In this document: positions 10,110 through 21,050 of the stretch, piece by piece
Numbering within the stretch: the stretch's first letter is position 1
Layout: every line of letters starts with the position of its first letter
NCBI GenBank assembly: GCA_001953115.1
Contig: LSSL01000058.1
Coordinates: 1-51,382, forward strand
Source of the DNA: Smittium mucronatum
Lineage: Eukaryota; Kickxellomycota; Harpellomycetes; Harpellales; Legeriomycetaceae
Reading direction: 5' to 3'
DNA length: 51,382 nucleotides
Translations under genes and position numbers: made by a program
Notes under the pieces: model-generated
What the model was told of the DNA's origin: nothing
Seen by the model: only the letters and a program-made list of their open reading frames with translations
Databases searched by the model: none

Positions 10110-11480
10110 TTTGGCTTTATAATGGCAAATACAACAAAAGTTATAATTGAATAAAAAAGGTTTTGTTTATGGTTTAGGTTATGTACCTATGCTGTTAGTA
10201 TGAAAAAATAAAGCTCTGTTTCTTAGCTTCGTTGCAATGATTTTGCTTTGAGAAAACATGTAGCAAATTACCGCTCTTTGAAATACAAAACTCCAGGTAA
10301 TACCAAAAGTATTAGGATATCGCTGTTAGCTATTTTAACTCACAGCCCCAATTAACACTTTCAGAATCGCACAATTCTGATTTTCAAATCTCAATACAAA
10401 TATCTAATCGCCTATTCGCACCACATAATCAACCCACATGTCGATAAGCGAGTTAAACTGTTTGACTCTGGTCTATTGTAGAACAGAATATATTTGTTTC
10501 ATGAAATTATCAAATATAGGGAGTTTTTTTTATTAATTTCCGACATTTCCTTGAAGATCATATTTATCATTTCTTATTTGAGAAACGCCTTGGCTTTGTA
10601 ATATATAAGTTTAAATTCTACCAATAAAAATCCCAATAACTATTAAGTGAGTGTCGAAGGAATGCTAGAGTTTTGAAAATGCCTTTCTCCTAATGTTTAA
10701 AAATGGACTAGTTAATAAACTTCAGTTAATTTATGGTTATGCATTGGTCATACAATTAACATCTTACAGTTTTAGTCTAAATCTGGTATTTCGAGAAACT
10801 AATAGACAAGTTGGTGAAATTACTAAAAATTTGTTCAGGGATATGTCTTTTTTTTGGTTAGCTAATTTAATGTTTCTTTTATAAATATATTTATTTGTTT
10901 TTAATTGTTAGTCTAAGTTTATAAATAAAGCTCTGCATTTTTGGTATTTTCCTGCACTTTATCCTTTTTTTTACGTCTTTGACAAATAGTCTGTGTTTAT
11001 TAATAGCACCACATAACCCTCAGTAAATTTACTATTTTCATTTTATTATAAATAAATATAATTTATAGTCTTATTGACATTTTTCAGATTTGGAAAATTA
11101 AGTTCACTCTGAGCAAAAAAAAAAAATAGATTGGAAAATTAAGTTTCTGAAATATTCCATTGAGTTTATTATTTAATTGGGCTCATATTTTATGTTTGGC
11201 TCTGTTTAAAAAATCAATTTCTTCATTTAAAAGGATATATTTTATGGGATTGTTTAATTTTTTTATTCTGTTTTTAATAAATTTGACTCAAACATCCTTC
11301 GGTGATACAATATATTTATAATAATTTTATAATTATGTATAAAATATTTTATCCAAAAATATCTTTATATCTTATCCAAGTTTCCTATCATAATAACATA
11401 ATTTTAATATTCCTGACTTTTTGCGTAGTGGGAAGGGCATTGATAAAAATTTCGATATATATTTTGAAAAGAATTATAGA
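10110..11480. other. Intergenic, AT-rich
   Basis: Holds the presumed promoter of glyoxalase II (just above 10109) and then AT-rich sequence. Two short plus-strand ORFs (10693-10884 and 11302-11505) have no recognisable domains and hydrophobic, low-complexity composition as expected by chance at this base composition. The second overlaps the approach to a decayed LINE end and may be part of it. Confidence 0.4.
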
Positions 11481-11489
11481 ATATGTTAA

Positions 11490-11703
11490 CCCAGAGTTTT
11501 CATAGTTTCTGCTACCGCAATTTACTATTTTTATGGCAAAAAAACATCTGGATTCCCAGAAAATTTGTTATTTTTTTTTACGGGAAATTTATTTTAAATT
11601 TAATAAAAAGTCATAAAAACTAATTTAAAAAATTTTTTAAAAATTTCACTCAACTCCCCACTGCCATTCTAGCAGCTCCATACCTCGAGGTATTGATTCA
11701 AGG
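11490..11703 (+). mobile_element. Decayed LINE 3' end, copy A
   Basis: A short frame open from 11490 to a stop at 11595-11597 ends in LLFFFTGNLF. It is followed about 40 nt later by a conserved tail (11641-11703) containing tttcac, ctgcc, agcagctcca, tcgagg and attgattcaagg. Copy B (12364-13095) ends in the closely similar TLFFFKGNLF and carries the same tail type. Matching coding end plus matching tail, in the same orientation, identifies both as 3' ends of one LINE family. Upstream of 11490 the frame is closed and the copy is beyond recognition. Confidence 0.5.
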
Positions 11704-12363
11704 CCCAGAAAATCTGTTAATAAAATATTTTCTTGATAAAATAATCGCTAAGTATAAATCTTTTGATCAAATAATTGGATTTTCCAGAAAATACAACATA
11801 AGTCTGAAGATATAAATATTAGGGGCTCACCCGTTGGTAGACAGTTTAAATATTTTTTAAAAAAAAACTAATATGTCTGAAAGAGAGATTGATATCTGAA
11901 ATTTTTATTATACAGTTAATAATTGGAAGATAATTAAATCTAAATCTAAAGCTACCAAAGAAAATGTATTAACCAAGCTTTAAAATGTACTTATTTGCGA
12001 GAATAAAAAAGATATAACCATTTATAGCTAATAAAATCTCAATTTTTAATTAAAGAGCTATAATAATATAAGTAAACCAGATAATAATCCTAGTGAATTC
12101 CAAATTACCGAACATAGATTAAAATTTTAAACTGGTATTTTATAAAAATCCCACCTATTGTTAAATTTGTAAAGACAAAAATAATATTTCTCCTCTAGGC
12201 CAATTTCAATTTTAAGTTCAAACCCACTATAATCTTATCTTTTAACCCCTATATCATTAAGGAAAGAGTCAAATGGGTTTTTAATTGTTTAGAGTATGAC
12301 TTATACAACTTCAGAATTAGGCTTTAATATTTCTAGAGTAATAATTAGTTCCAATAAAAAAAA

Positions 12364-13095
12364 ATTGGGAGTAAGCTATGCTCATATTAAAAATTTAATT
12401 AAATAAAGTATTAAAAAAAACTTCCTTCCAGATTTTTTAGAGATATTAATTAGATGCAACTACATCCAACCTATAAAATCCTTTTATAATTTTTTTTCAA
12501 ATTTCGAGCTAATAGACAGTGTATCGATTAAAATCCAAAAAAAATATTTTGAAATCAAGGATGCGTGGTGAAGGTGGATGGTATAGCATATTTATTCCAT
12601 CTAAAAATAGCGGTTTTGGAAAGATTAACGTGATTATCAAAAAAGATTACCCAATGTGAAGAAAAAACTCGTTCAATTTTTTTTTAAAAAATCTCAGCTC
12701 TAACTTTTAAAGATTCTTAGTCTATAAAAATACCTATATTTGGAAATTTTATCGTTCTCAATTCTATATTTAAATAAGCGCAACAACCAATCTGATCTTG
12801 TATTTGAAAACTGTTCAGAGAACTTACTTATTATATGTGAAAAAATTAAACATTCTGAAAAATTCATCCAAGAAAAGAACAGTGTTACGGATATATATCT
12901 AATATTTCGACCAAAAAATGAATTATTCATAAAAATTACACTATTTTTTTTTAAAGGGAATTTATTTATAATATATAAATGTTAAAAAAAACTAAAATAA
13001 AAATACAATTAAAGAAAAAAACAAATAAAAAATTTCATCCCACTCCCATCTGTAGCTCTAACGGTTCCATACCTAATGAGAATTGTTTCAATGAG
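12364..13095 (+). mobile_element. Decayed LINE 3' end, copy B
   Basis: From 12364 the plus strand reads as a protein-like frame with a few stops (LGVSYAHIKNLIK, then FLPDFLEILIRCNYIQPIKS). It continues, after a broken stretch, in the frame 12740-12985 containing ENLLIICEKIKHSEKF and TLFFFKGNLF. The first phrase resembles the zf-RVT end EHLFLVCEKWENARR seen at window positions 1-100, with the metal-binding His changed to Asn. A conserved tail repeat follows (13030-13095). I infer a truncated plus-strand LINE. Sequence between 11704 and 12363 may be an older part of the same copy but could not be read. Confidence 0.5.
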
Positions 13096-13720
13096 AATTA
13101 TAAAATTTCTTTTAAACAATATTATTAATTTATATAAGAATGTTTACTGTTCATGCTTCTAATTCCTAAATAAAAAATTATAGAGTCGCGTGTTCATTTA
13201 TCCTGCATAAAGTTATTGCTAAATTCTATAGTTATATCATATGATCAAAGAGATTTGAGGCTGAAATATTTGGGAAAACGATAAAAAACGCTAGCTTGGC
13301 GATATATTATTATAATTTTATCTATTTGCACTTTCTTATAAACAAAATATTCATAATCAGCTAGTAAGGTAAAAGAAATTCAAATTAAATTACATTAAAC
13401 AAAAAAAAATTAGGTACCAGATTTTTTATAAATCATTAAATTTTGAACAATGAAAATTAATTCAATATGAATGTAATTAAAAAAATTACCCCAGAAAGAC
13501 AACCATGAATTTTGTTAATAATATTGAATAATTTTACGAAATTGAAATTTTCCAAGATATGTTAGAATATATTCGGGTATTCGAATCTGTAATTGGTGTT
13601 TGAGATATAATATCGGGTTTATTTTAGTTTTATAGATAATTTTTGCTTGTTTTTGAGTCAATAGTTGAGCAAAGATGGGGGGTTTTTTTGGCTTTAATGT
13701 CTAAGTATTTATTTTTTGGA
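13096..13720. other. AT-rich region, nothing recognised
   Basis: No ORF of substance, no structured RNA and no clear repeat was seen in this stretch after the LINE tail. Confidence 0.4.
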
Positions 13721-13725
13721 TCAAT

Positions 13726-13800
13726 TTGATTTGGTTTGGTTTGGTTTGATTTGATTTGATTTTTTTTTGATTGGGTAGAGTTGGTTTGGTCGGTTTATTT
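13726..13800. repeat. Imperfect pentamer microsatellite (TTTGG/TTTGA)
   Basis: Alternating TTTGG and TTTGA units run almost without interruption from 13726 to about 13763, then less regularly to about 13800. It is T/G-rich on the plus strand. It is a simple sequence repeat with no visible associated gene. Confidence 0.8.
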
Positions 13801-15681
13801 TAGTTTAGTATGATATTTCACTGCTAATCATAATAAAAAATCGTGTTTGAATGTTTTTTATCGACTAAAATAAATAGAAGTGGCTAATTTTTTATCGAAT
13901 CGATAAAAGGAATCAAAATAGGACTTTTTAGATCAACATCTCTACTTTCCATAATCTATTAGTCTCTATAGAATAATTTACAAATTAAAATCGACTAAAA
14001 ATAACTGAAAAGAAAATTCGAATACCATTGGGTGATATGTGACTGGATTTTTATTTTCATTTTCTAATAAATTTTTTTGAATAAAATGCCGAAGAATATC
14101 GTAAAAATTTCTGTTATCTTGTAAATTATTCCAACTGTCTCATTTAAAAATAAAAAAATTAGTGCTTCAAAAGAATAGTAATATCTATATTATGCGGTGA
14201 ATATATGTGAAAAGGTCTAGTTTTTAGATAACTATCGTATTATTATTTTAAAAGCAACTAATCAATAAGCCCGTATCTGTATGTACAGGAATTTATAATG
14301 GAAAATAAATTATGGCCTAGTTTAAAAGGAAATTTTTTTCTTTTTTATTAAATATTTAATATATTAAAATTATAAAATTAGCCAAATAGATTTAAGGCCG
14401 TTTTCTTTTAGAATGAAAAAGTTAAATAAAGTATTAAAAAATTCAATAATTTTAAAAATAATAATTTATATTTATATTTATATATAAAAGAAATTTCTTT
14501 GTTTCTAAGCTTAAATTAATATTATAACACTCTACAAAAATTGTTCGTAAAAAAAAAAATTGTGCAACAGCTATTAAAAATCATTGGTATCCTAATCAAT
14601 ATCGATTAATAATGTGAAAAAATCAAATAAACACTAAACCATTATATTCAAATACAATTTAACATAATATTGAAATAATCGGATCTGAAACTAGTTTCTA
14701 TTTTTGCTTATGATTACTTGATAGCAATAAGGTGCTTTTTATTTTCTTTATAGATTAAATATGATTTTATTTAGCTAAATAATTTTTTTTAAATATTGTA
14801 ACTAAGTTGGGCATTTTATTTATTTTAAAGAACTTTATACCACAACTGTTAAAATTGTATCATTTCTTTTACTTTTCTTGGGCGATCAGAATTTTTCTTG
14901 CTCTGAGATAGTCTAATGGATATCATTCGTAAAATTTTTGCAAGCTCAAGGAGTTTGCGCAAGTGTGTGTTTTTTGGGTTACAAAAAATTTATTCAAGAT
15001 TTTATAATATCCTCGCATGTGTTTATTATTTTTTCTTTTTTTTTTTTGAATAAACGAATATCCTATCATTGAAGAAAATCATCATTGAACCAAATTTAGA
15101 AAAAGATGAATCCACAAGCAGAACTGAACCCTCTAATCTAAAATATCCAGTTTTATAATTCTAAGGCAAAATATATTTTATTGCCAAAAGCATATTAATG
15201 GAACGAGATGAATTTTCTGTTTCATTATTTGACTATAATTCATTTTAAACCATTTTCCTGATATATATTTACAAAATATTTCAGAATCGATTAATATTTT
15301 ACGATATTTTGTTGAAATCCACGTTTTTTTTTCTTTTACATTTACTATAATTACCCTCCAAGGTTGTATTTAGCCTTTCAGTAAAATCATTAAAGGAAGA
15401 TCCGAATATAATATATATTTCAAACCATATAAATTTCTATTAAAGTTTTTTTTATATTTTTTTTCAACATATCCGTCAAATTTTCGAAACGGTTCCATTT
15501 TTCTGAAAAAACTCATCATTCTTTTTAATGCGGCTGCTGTGTAAATTTAATAACACTATAAATATAATTTTTAAAGTATTTTTGTTGCTAATGATGATCT
15601 TATACATGTTTTTAGAAGCATGTGCCCAATAATTTTCTGAAGAAAACTCATGCCAATTTTTTTGAATAGAATTTGATATTC
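13801..15681. other. AT-rich region, nothing recognised
   Basis: Long A/T-rich sequence without an ORF above background or a repeat that I could link to the other elements. It ends at the G-run that borders the assembly gap. Confidence 0.4.
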
Positions 15682-16160
15682 GGGGGGGGGGGGGGGNNNN
15701 NNNNNNNNNNNNNNNNNNNNNNNNNNNNNNNNNNNNNNNNNNNNNNNNNNNNNNNNNNNNNNNNNNNNNNNNNNNNNNNNNNNNNNNNNNNNNNNNNNNN
15801 NNNNNNNNNNNNNNNNNNNNNNNNNNNNNNNNNNNNNNNNNNNNNNNNNNNNNNNNNNNNNNNNNNNNNNNNNNNNNNNNNNNNNNNNNNNNNNNNNNNN
15901 NNNNNNNNNNNNNNNNNNNNNNNNNNNNNNNNNNNNNNNNNNNNNNNNNNNNNNNNNNNNNNNNNNNNNNNNNNNNNNNNNNNNNNNNNNNNNNNNNNNN
16001 NNNNNNNNNNNNNNNNNNNNNNNNNNNNNNNNNNNNNNNNNNNNNNNNNNNNNNNNNNNNNNNNNNNNNNNNNNNNNNNNNNNNNNNNNNNNNNNNNNNN
16101 NNNNNNNNNNNNNNNNNNNNNNNNNNNNNNNNNNNNNNNNNNGGGGGGGGGGGGGGGGGG
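15682..16160. other. Assembly gap flanked by G homopolymers
   Basis: Fifteen G (15682-15696) are followed by 446 N (15697-16142) and then eighteen G (16143-16160). An ORF can be drawn through it only because the unknown bases are read through, so it is not a gene. Both edges being poly-G suggests that assembly failed in a G-rich homopolymer or that sequencing artefact generated the G-runs. Confidence 0.95.
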
Positions 16161-19100
16161 CAGGATCAGCTACCGGAAATTCAATTCCCCAAATTAATTC
16201 ATTTCTAGAAATTTTTATTCTAATTATTTCAAGAACTCATGCGTGGTTGATTTCATCGTCATTCACTACTATAAAAATAACAAAGGTCATGAATGTCTGA
16301 AATATATCAGTTACCCATACAACTTAACCAGGTAACCACCTTTTATCATATTTTAGGTGGTATTTATATGCATTTTTTTGTAATATTAAAACATTTTAAA
16401 TAATTTTTGCGAATTCACTAAGCATTTGATTAAATTAGCTTCTGATGATTAATCGACAAAGACTTGTGAATCATATACCTCTGAGTATTTATTTTTAAGG
16501 CATAATTCTTAGAAGGATTCTAAAGTAATACATTTATTTATTTATTCCTTTATCTTATTTGGTTATCGCTGAGCATAATTTTCCTATTTGTTTATTATTT
16601 CTACAGCTTTCTAAAGTTTTTTTAAATTGGTTTAATATTTTAACGCCTTTATAAAGCTAGATAAATGCTTTATTTATATACAATTTTTTAATCCTGACGA
16701 ATTATTCATCTTGTAAAATGAATTTATATGATGAAAATAAACCTTTATAAAGTTTATCTACTCGTAAATAACTCGTTGGTCCTATTAAAATTACAATAAA
16801 TTAGTCCTAAGTTTCAAGCATGGAACATGGCTCTGACATCTTTGGGATTAAAATTGAAAGCTAAAATGGTCCAATAAGAATAATTTTAAATTTTTACTAC
16901 TTTTCATATTTGAAACATATCTCAGATCCTGTAGAGATATAGATAGAAATACAAATTTAGACTTTTGGGAAGTTAAGCTTTTAAAATTTAGTTTTTTGCT
17001 CCTTTATTTAATTATACTGTTTTTTTCTATATAATAAATTGATACCTACACTTCTTGTTGGATTAAAGTTAAAAAAAAATTTAATTTATAAATATTAAAT
17101 CACCACTGTCCCATAAAATTGCGAAAGAAAGGTCTTGCATAGTTTGCTTTCATCTTTAAAGTAGATTTATAATTTACTCTATCAATTATTTTAGTAATAT
17201 TTTCGATGATAATTTGCATTTTTTTCAACACAGTTGCGATATATGATACGGTTATTATTTTCCCCGAGCTTATAAAAATGCACTTTTGATTTTTGAAAGC
17301 GTGAGTTTTGGGCTATTTTCAACAATTTTATCTAAATCTTAAATAATAACATCATAATTTTTATGGAATCATATTTTTCCTGGAATTTTCTTTTTTTTAC
17401 CCATTATAAATTTGATTTTCTAAAAATTTCTTAGCGATCATTTCTGCATTCTGTGGTAATTATTTTATCAGAGATGTAACTAATCCATAAATTATTATTA
17501 TTTTATAAAAATTCTGTTGTTAAAAAAAAATTGATAGCAGTCATTCTTTTTAGATCATTTTTTGTTTTATAATTTTATCATTGCTTTCAGAATGTGGTTG
17601 AAAATCATAAGCATTGGCTATTTCTTTTCCAAGTATTTTTGTGTTAAAAAAAATATATCTTTTTCTAAAATGTGATTAGAGTCTCAATATATAGCTTTAT
17701 TGGCTTAAATGGTTGTAATTTAGAGCTTACATGGAACTAAACTCCCATAAAAAAAAAAATTGAATTGATTTTACGGGCTTACTTACCATTTTTTCAAGTT
17801 TTAACATTTGGAAAAAAGTTTTATTTTATTTTGCGAATGGTTTGATGCCATTTGTAAAGGGAGAAATTTTTATCTGCAAATCATCCAATTTCAAAAATTT
17901 AAATTCTTTATTTATTTTTGATAAAAAACTCGAATAAAGTATCTAAAAATTTCGGTTTTGGTTTTTAAGTTCAAAAAACACTTAAATATATCAGTTTTTA
18001 AATTTAAAATTCCCAATCTAATTTTTAAAAAGTAAAAACATAAATGGTTCAATATAATTTTTAACATGTTCAAAATAATTTTCTAAATTTCCAATTCTGA
18101 ATTTATATGACTCAATTAAATTTTAAAAAATTTAAAATACTCCTGTAATTGCTATATGTGAAAAAGACTGAGAACTTTGTGAAAAACAGTTAAAAAGAAT
18201 AATTGAAAACTGAAAATCCATCTTATATGAGATATACTTATTTAATAACAAAAAAATGATGTTTTTTAAAATACTATGTGCACAGCTGATATTCTATATT
18301 GATTTTAAATATATTTTTTTATAAAAAAAGGTAATTTTTAAAAAACTCGGGTTTTTATTATATTATAATATATATTATTTACAATAATCTTTATAATAAC
18401 TCATACAAAATATACAGATTTATTAAAGCATCCACGAAAATTGTATATTACACACATCCACATATAGATATTTATTAAATTTATATAATGAATAATATAT
18501 TAAAAAAGTTGAAAAATATTTAAAAAACTAAATGGAAGCACATTTAATAAAAAAGAATGAAGATAATGAAAAAATGTCAAACAATTTTTATTGAAATTAA
18601 AAAAACAAGAAAAAAACTCATAAATTAATTTTATTTACATAAAAACTAAACAATTGAAAAACTTACTAGAAATTTGGCTACGCCGGGTAAGGGAAAAAAA
18701 AGGGGAGAGAAAGATATAAGAGGAAATTAGAAAAAAAATAGAGATCATTAACTTAATTTCATACAAGCAATTTCTTTATCTTTTGTATTATTTATCTCCA
18801 TCTAATTCTATCTTAAGATTAATTTTTTATATCAATTCAGCATTCTACTTGTATTAAAAAAATTTCAAAAAAAATATCCTCGGATTCGAGAAATTTTTTT
18901 TTTCTTTTTGCCTTTTTCTCTTTTCTGATTTTTCTATTTTCAACAATACACTTTCAGATGAATTTTTATATTTTATTTTATTTATTTTTGTCCAATAACA
19001 TAAATCCAATTTTAAATTTTAATATCATAGACTACACTTGCGAATTTTATCGATTCGGATTTTCAATTAAAATAAATAATTTTCCCCTTAAATTAAAAAT

Positions 19101-20230
19101 TCATTGTGAAATTGGTACTAATTAATTATAAATCAATAATTTATCATTTAATATTTTTATTGTTATATTCTATTATATATCAACAAGATAGATTCCATTT
19201 TAACGCAGATATAAAAAATATTTGGATTTTTGTTAAGAATAAACATTTTAGGTAAATAAAAATGCAAAATATTATAAAATCAAAGATAAATATGCGGACA
19301 TAACCAAAAATTTAATAATTTACTGTTTATAATAAAAGATGTTTGTATTAAAAATTCAATTTTGTTAATTTAGTAGGAAGTATTCGGGTTTCTTTTTTAG
19401 AGCAAGTGCTATTGATTGTATTAATTAGAATTTCGCAACTATCTTAAATAAAAAAAATTGTACATTTGATTAATAAAATGGGGCTTATTTATTTTTAAAA
19501 TTTTAAGATTCTGAAATCAAATTTTTGTTAATTAGTGATGTTATGTTTTATAATTAATTAAGTTTTTATAAAAAGGTTTAAATATCGTTTAAAATATTTA
19601 TTTACTTTCATTTAGCAGATTATTTTGTAAGTATGACAGATTTTTCTAAAAAAAATTATATTATTAATGAGTATATTTATTATTACCATTTTTCTAATTA
19701 GATTAGTTTTAAAATTAAGAATTATTTTATAGTGCTTGTAAAACAGGAATTTTTTTTGTAAGTTAGAATTTTTTTCGTTAATATTGTGGTTTTTAAAATC
19801 ATAAAATCGCTATATATATATTAACTAAAATGTTTTTTCTTTGAGCTCAAATAATTATAAAAGCATCACAGTTAAAAATATTCAATTTTAATTAATTTTT
19901 TTTTTATTATTTATTTTAAATTAAAATAAGAGTTATTAAAAAAAATTATTCATCACAAAAAACAAGGAGCCTTTTCTTTAGGGGTATCTTAATTTTCTAG
20001 GGCAAGAAATTATAAATATGGCGTGTTAAATTAGCACAAATATGATTTAATCTTGAAATTAATGATAAATTTAACTAAAAAATCATAATTATAACCAAAG
20101 TTATGAGGGTATTTACGCACAAATATTTTTTTTCGATAAAATAATTTAATATAGATAATAAAAAAATTTCATTGATAATAAGTATTATCATTTTTTTATT
20201 TGCTTTAAATTGATTTATTAATGGATTATG
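16161..20230. other. AT-rich region, no gene recognised
   Basis: About 4 kb of very AT-rich sequence with frequent stops in all frames. A short phrase close to tttcgttaatattgtgg at about 19772-19788 resembles repeats at 20231 and 20948. Otherwise nothing could be supported. Confidence 0.4.
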
Positions 20231-21050
20231 TTGTATTTTTCGCTAATATTGTGGAGTTAATACTCTTGGTGATGAGTAATCTAGTTTATCTTTTTTTGAG
20301 TTTTCCTCTTTATTACCTCTCATTTTTTGAGCTTATTTTTTTTTGGAAAATGGTTTGTATTTGACAAATAGAATCTAATAATTGAAAACATATGTTTCTC
20401 TATATCCTGTCTTTTTGGGTTAAGAGCCCGAATTCCAAATTTTTGATAGCCAGATCTTCCAGAAAATCCTCAAATATATCATCTTCTTTAATTATTTTTC
20501 TCTTTATTAAGTATTCGGTTATTACTAGGTAGCTTTCAGGTTTTCCTCTGATTTTATTTTTAGCCCATCCTGAGTTAAATATTTCCGATAAATTACGTTC
20601 TATTAGCTCCTCTACGTATGGTTTACCTTAGGTTTTAATCATGAAACTTTTTAGTGGACTACATTTTCCTATTATAAAGACCACTGAGTATTTGGAATTT
20701 TTCTCTATATCTTATTTGCAGTAATTTGGAATAAGTCAAACAAGGGCTTTTGTATCTATTCCCGACTTGATCGCAAGATTTTTCTATTGTGAAATGAATC
20801 CTTCTATATCAGATCCATAGAAATAGATCGCAAACGTGTATCCTAGTTTAGGAATATTATTAAAATCCATCTGTTGATTTCCTTTCATCGGCTTCAAGAT
20901 ATTTCTTCAGTTTTTTAAAGCCCCCCCCCCCCGCATCTAGCTCTAATTTGTATTTTTTGCTAATCATGTGAGTTTTTTAATATTGAGTTCGGTTTTTTTA
21001 TCGTGGGGTTCAATAATAGCGCGCTCTTTTGAGTTTTCTTGCTGAGGCGT
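20231..21050 (-). pseudogene. Decayed ORF, LINE ORF1-like candidate, between diverged direct repeats
   Basis: On the minus strand from about 20980 to 20420 a protein-like reading can be followed through several stops and a frame change. It begins with a Met and KKYKLELDA, is interrupted by a run of twelve G (20932-20921), continues with FKKLKKYLEADERKS, then shifts frame to segments such as IPKLGYTFAIYFYG, IFNSGWAKNKIRGKPESYL and EDDIFEDFLEDLAIKNLEFG. Five in-frame stops remain, each explainable by a C-to-T change in a CAA, CAG or CGA codon. I do not recognise the protein; a LINE ORF1-like role is a guess from surroundings and composition. Bases 20231-20312 and 20948-21046 look like diverged direct copies that bracket the ORF: both contain a form of gtatttttcgctaat and end near gagttttc. 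Confidence 0.4.

Noticed and set aside
10693..10884. 63-aa ORF as a gene
   Set aside because: Hydrophobic chance-like composition, no domain, no splice context, and AT-rich surroundings that readily give such frames.
15673..16197. 174-aa ORF
   Set aside because: It runs through the unknown bases of the assembly gap and G homopolymers; only the flanks are real sequence.
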